Of a stretch of DNA of 64,000 nt, positions 59,712 to 64,000 are shown piece by piece. Under the pieces are notes generated by a model. It saw only the letters and a program-made list of their open reading frames with translations, was not told the DNA's origin and made no database searches. This DNA comes from Symbiodinium natans (lineage: Eukaryota; Sar; Dinophyceae; Suessiales; Symbiodiniaceae). Every line of letters starts with the position of its first letter. The stretch's first letter is position 1. The position numbers and the translations under genes are program-made. The stretch covers positions 188,001 to 252,000 of the forward strand of contig CAJNDS010002848.1 of the NCBI GenBank assembly GCA_905221605.1, in the 5' to 3' direction.

Positions 59712-60700
59712 TGAGGAGTTCTTCTATGCGGATGAGAATGAGCTTTGTGGTGACAGGTTGCAAGAGACTCGTGATGGGCAGATTTTGCACGTCGCAAACT
59801 TTCACCGAGTGCTTGTTCAACCTGTTCAGCAAAAAGCGAAATTGACGGTCTGCTGTGGGTTTGTTGTTCTTGCAGTCTTTGATATGGGAATCGCCGACAT
59901 GACAGTCGCTTCAGGAAAGAGGATGTGGCTGCCGTGACGGCCAAGAAGTCCGATCCCCACATCTCGACGGGCCTGACAATGTCCGTAAGACTTTCCATGA
60001 CTTTCCTGCGTCAAGGCGTGGTGCAGAGAGCAGCGTCGAGGCCCTCAAGGTGCTGCACGGGACACATTTAGGTCATTCCCTTCTCGCTGGCAGGGGTTTG
60101 AGAGCTGTGCGAAAGGTTCCGGAGGCTAGAGATGACGAGATTACCAGGCCGCCAACCTTGCCGGCAACCTTATTTCGTCTAGTTTCATTTCTTTTTTTGT
60201 TCTGGGCAGGCGCGCCCTCAAGCAGCTGACTGCCATCCAATCGAATCCAGAGCTGTTGCCTTAGCGACCCCTCTCGTCCTTTAAAGAGCAACTTGGGGAG
60301 CATCGGGAAGCCTTTTGCAAGTTGCTTGGCAAGTTACAAGTTGCTTTGCAAGCTATCGTCTTCCGTCTCCTTTCTCTCTGAGGGCGTTCTGGGAGGGTGA
60401 AGCCCCAGGGCCAGAGCCTGAAGGGTGGGAAACTCAGTTTCCTTTGTTCGCTTCTTGAGAGCAAGCGCTTGAGTTTCCTCTCTGATGCTCCCGTCAGGGC
60501 ATCCTATGGCGTTTCGCGGGGCATGATGAAGAACATGCGGGTCAGTGGCACAGCAGGGCAGCACCCAATCCCGAGTGTTGTGTTGTGTTGTGTTGTGTTG
60601 CGTTGTGTTGTGTTGTGTTGTGTTGTGTTGCGATGCGCCCATCTGTCGAAGGGGATCTTGAAGGGGATGAACCAAATCCTGTTGTGAACATCCTTTCGAG
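59712..60700 (+). CDS. Unrecognised multi-exon gene
   Basis: Candidate exons: about 59712-59827 (EEFFYADENELCGDRLQE, then ILHVANFHRVLVQPV), 59916-59981 (KEDVAAVTAKKSDPHISTG, donor GTAAGA), about 60211-60260 (ALKQLTAIQSNPELLP), about 60380-60455 (FWEGEAPGPEPEGWETQF) and about 60632-60700 (RPSVEGDLEGDEPNPVVNIL, donor GTAAGG). Acidic, Pro-rich product; no family recognised. Phases between these exons were not all tested. Confidence 0.4.
60577..60630 (+). repeat. GTGTT pentamer microsatellite
   Basis: About ten copies of gtgtt with two gcgtt variants, just before a candidate exon. Confidence 0.9.
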
Positions 60701-60709
60701 TAAGGCTGT

Positions 60710-61607
60710 GGTTAATTCAAGCAGCAACCACAATGTGTGCGGTCGCACTCGATTAGGACCCATAAGGACCACAGCATGAACAGAAAAGAGGCAGAGGACG
60801 AACGAGAAGCTGTGTGATAGCAATCGTTGACCTCTTCGAAGTACCCATCCGAGCTTAGGCCGCCAAGCCTGCACTTCTAAACATTTTGCACCCGTAGCGC
60901 TAGCGCTGACGATGCCATGCACTTCCCCAGGTTGAAAGAAGTTGAAGGTCTCTCCAACGTTTGTAGATGTTTGTAGCTTCATGGTTCATGCGGCTGTCCG
61001 TCCCTCAACCACTTCCAGGGCTGTTTTTCCGATTGTCACTTTGCTGGGAGCAAGGCTGCGATGAAGAAGCGCCCGGAAATGTTCAATCAGTGACTGAGAC
61101 GTGCAGCACCCATTGCCTTGCGAGATCTGTGATTCAAAGGCTTTCGTCTCAAGGGCCTGAAAAAGGCTGAATGAAAGTGTAGGCTTCTCAGAACAGGCTT
61201 TCAGAAAAAGAACAGAGCATGATGCTTCACGACGATGCGCTTGCCCCTATTTTGCATGTTTGCAAAGTTGCGACGGCAGCGTAGCCTTTCAGTCAAAGTT
61301 CTTGCTGCCCACAGCTTCTGTGCACATGGTCAATGCTTGTTGGAACGAGGACGTAAGCCAACGGACTTGCACGGTCGGATCTTTAGACGTTGCCACATGC
61401 TTTTTGGAGATATTTCAGGTGGCTAAGCTGCATGCCATGGTAGAGCTCCGCCTTCAGTGGAGCAAGCCGCCGCTGCACTGCCCACACATTTTCATTAAGA
61501 GTTGGCGAACCTGCGCAGGTTTAGGTGACTCCAACATTCGAGCTCAATGTATCCGTACCATCGGTGGCCTCGGAGTTGTATTCTACTTGCATGGTCGGAG
61601 GGGCGCC
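60710..61607. other. Unresolved 5' region of the MurE-like gene
   Basis: A candidate exon at about 61021-61166 (Glu/Ser-rich) and AG|G acceptors at about 61420 and 61519 suggest upstream exons of the MurE-like gene. No plastid-targeting leader was identified. Confidence 0.3.
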
Positions 61608-64000
61608 ATGAATTGTAGCCGGAAGCGGTTGGGAATGCCGAGAAAGGCGCAGCCGGAGCCACCTGAGGATTCCGATTTCACCCGGGATATCGAGATGATT
61701 GGAGCTCAGATTCGAAGCTTTGATCGTGTTTGCAGCCAGGCATCTGCAGGCAGTTTTCCAACGGAGTCCAACATAAGTGGACTCTCGGCACTCAGTGACT
61801 TGGAGAGCCTTGCAGATTCTTCCGAGTTGGTCGATGGCAGTCTGCTGTGCGAGGGCGGCAAGGAGACCAGTGCCCTTGTGGCGAGTATCCTGGAAGAGAG
61901 CCTCGATGATCCTGCATCTTCAGCTTCTGTTTTGGAGAAGTTTTTCAAAGATCTGCAACAAGGCTCCCATGAGGAGGCCGAACTGCCAGAAGACATCGTG
62001 CAACAGCTGAATCACCGGGCAGACGACAAGCCTGCCGTGACCCTCCCGCTGCCAAGCATCACTGACAACGGTGAAAATGCCCTAATGGCGCGAGTGCCGG
62101 TGGCGGCGGCAATTTCTGAGATTCGGCGCAGCGCCGGAAGCGGCACGTTGGGCGCTGGCGAGGCCCATGTGTTTGCTTCGGCGGCCTCACGGGAATCGTG
62201 CAGCCCACAGCTGCTCCTGCTGGACAACCTGCTCAATACCTGTGGATACTCTGACATCTCGGACTCCAGGCCGGGAGAGGGGTTGTGGACAAATACGAGG
62301 GACCAAAGCAAATTTGGAAGTATCAAAACGTAAGTTGGTTTAAACAGGGCCCGGGAAAAACAAAGAAAGAACGAGCGAAAGCAACAAAGAAAGAAAGAAG
62401 TAAAGACAACGAAAACAAGGACATATACTGACAGAAGGATAAGCACATATAACATAGTGACAGAATAAGGATTCTCATAGAAAAGTAAAGAAAGAACGGC
62501 AGAAATTCAGACCGAAAGACATTCCCTAAAAACCATATGAATCCTTTCCAACCTGTCATGCGAGCATTGTGTTTGCAAATGGCCAACCCCCCCCCCCCCC
62601 CCCTCCGCTCCCCCAACCCCTTTCCAAATCCCTCATCGAGCATTGTGTTTGTGAGGGCAGGGGTGGGATGGGGGTCCCTGCCCAACGCCCCCACTCTTTT
62701 GTAAGCACAGCATGCTTGCTTTAAAGCATGACATTCCCATCAGGGAAGGTCCCCCCTGATCTTTTGGGCTTAAATGCGTTTTTGACCCTTTTGATACGCG
62801 TTTTGATTTTCCACCCGTCCCTCCAGGCTATTTGGTGACACAAAGGCTTCGATTAGCGGAGTGGTTGATGTGGCCACACTTGCAACGAAGGGAGACTTGC
62901 TCCTGATGAGCACCCCAAGAGAGAGCTTGGCAGAAGATGTACAACAAGCCGTGACACAAGGTGTTTCTGCCATTGGCCTCATTGCAACTGAGCTTGAAGA
63001 AGGCATGAACGAGGCTGGCCAGCTTTTCGACCAATTTTCAGACGCCGGTCTGCAAAGCTTGGTTGTTCTGGACTCATCATCATCTCCTGCTTCCTGCTTG
63101 GCCAAGGCTTTCTACTCAGCTAGCTACCGTGAATCCAACATGCAGTTGATTGGCGTCGTAGGTGGCGAAGAGTATGATGTGAGGACTGCTGCGTGGCTGC
63201 TCCTGAAGCTTCTGGAATCCTCAAAGGGCCCAGCTAAAACGGGACTGTTAAGCGACCGTCGCTGCATGATGGCTTTTCAAAGCAAGGACGTTGGGCATCT
63301 GCTCACGGACTGCATGCTTCATGAACTCCTAGCAGACATGGCGGCCACAGGTGTCGAGGCTTGTGTTGTTGAGGTTCTTCCCGGCTCCGCTACTTTTGAA
63401 GGAGTTGTCTTCGATGTCGTGATGGATCTGGGTGATGCTCCAAATGCAGTGTCACATGCGGCGTTGCTTCGCCAGCGATGCCTGCAAACCTCAGAAGTAG
63501 TGGTTTGCCCAGAGGGGTGTGCAAGCCAGATGGGGGAAAGAGGTTCTTTTGTTACATATGCCCTGGAAGAGCTTCCAGCTGAAGTGACCAAGGAGTCGGA
63601 GTTGAGCAAGCTCACTAAACCTCAGATTGTTCAAAAGCTTGCTGATCTTGGCATTGAGGGGTTCCCAGAATCAGCCCGAAAAGCGGATCTTGTTCAGCTG
63701 TTGGCGGAGCATCTTCCAGAATCCGAGGCGATTGAAAGCAAGAGCTTAGAAGGCTTAGAATCTGCATCCAGAGAATCAAGAGGCACTTCGACTTGCCTTT
63801 GTGGCCGAATCGGCCCCGTTCGCGGTGTGAGGCTTGAGTTGCAACTCAGTGGTCTGGGCATGCGTGGTGGGACGAAAGAGTCTTTCGTGACTTTGAAGTT
63901 GTTGAAAGAAGCCAGCAAAGCTGTTGTGGCGGCTCTTGGTGCTGCCGATGTCATCTTGCAGGACCAGGACGCAAATATTGAAAGCTTGGCTGCCGAACTT
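61608..64000 (+). CDS. MurE-like protein with degenerate ATP site and SAP-like segment (partial at window end)
   Basis: Exon 61608-62329 (first ATG in the clear stretch, but the frame is open further up) is acidic and Ser/Glu-rich without a known domain. Its donor AAAC|GTAAGT joins 62827 in phase 2, giving IKTLFGDTKASISG. Exon 62827-64000 stays open to the window edge. It follows the Mur ligase layout: N-terminal substrate domain (ISGVVDVATLATKGDLLLM), LAKAFY, then MQLIGVVGGEEYDVRTAAWL where MurE has a GT(N/D)GKTT nucleotide-binding loop, and HELLADMAATGVEACVVEVL, then FDVVMDLGDA where MurE has MEVSSHAL and FTNL. The loop Gly-Lys-Thr and the SSH motif are gone. At about 63605-63715 the pattern LTKPQIVQKLADLGIEGFP then KADLVQLLAEHL resembles a SAP nucleic-acid-binding motif. 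In plants a MurE relative is a subunit of the plastid RNA polymerase complex; a similar non-enzymatic role is possible here but is inference. Confidence 0.75.
62330..62826 (+). other. Intron of the MurE-like gene
   Basis: 497 bases with a strong GTAAGT donor and CTCCAG|G acceptor. Contains a purine-rich AAAGAAAGAA section, a run of 17 C (62587-62603) and copies of a dispersed repeat (62553-62578 and 62636-62651). Confidence 0.85.

Overview
The window looks like dinoflagellate nuclear DNA, most likely from a Symbiodiniaceae-type alga. The evidence is a tandem chlorophyll a/c light-harvesting polyprotein locus, introns that use GC and GA donors as well as GT (often with a G after the AG acceptor), very short exons in long non-coding DNA, abundant simple repeats, and every confidently recognised gene on the + strand. 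No bacterial operon, rRNA, tRNA or CRISPR signal was seen. Because the genes are split, most long open frames are not genes. The gene models here come from reading exons, checking codon phase across introns, and comparing with protein families from memory.

Layout. 1-3.7 kb: no recognisable gene. 3.74-4.07 kb: a possible leader exon below a short spliced-leader-like motif. 4.98-10.62 kb: seven tandem light-harvesting units in one open phase, ended by a 100-N assembly gap. 13.0-14.5 kb: a phase-consistent but unrecognised gene with charged, probably helical exons, followed by about 1 kb of GTA triplets. 16.36-18.28 kb: a two-exon proline racemase/hydroxyproline epimerase family enzyme. 18.3-25.4 kb: repeats and unresolved DNA. 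25.4-43.4 kb: many short + strand exon candidates belonging to several unrecognised genes; the best assembled is 38.06-39.13 kb. 44.3-45.1 kb: a glycosyltransferase-like exon. 45.7-47.2 kb: another unrecognised gene. 48.94-51.38 kb: a complete 12-exon alpha-N-terminal methyltransferase (NTMT1 family, 227 aa). 51.95-53.75 kb: three different tandem repeats. 55.5-59.18 kb: a tubulin-tyrosine-ligase-like gene. 59.7-60.8 kb: an unrecognised multi-exon gene. 61.6 kb to the end: a MurE-like protein with a lost nucleotide-binding loop and a SAP-like segment, truncated by the window edge.

The genes do not form one pathway. The light-harvesting polyprotein and the MurE-like protein are probably plastid proteins and the racemase-family enzyme is probably mitochondrial. 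The methyltransferase and tubulin ligase modify proteins. The shared same-strand arrangement fits the unidirectional gene blocks known in dinoflagellates.
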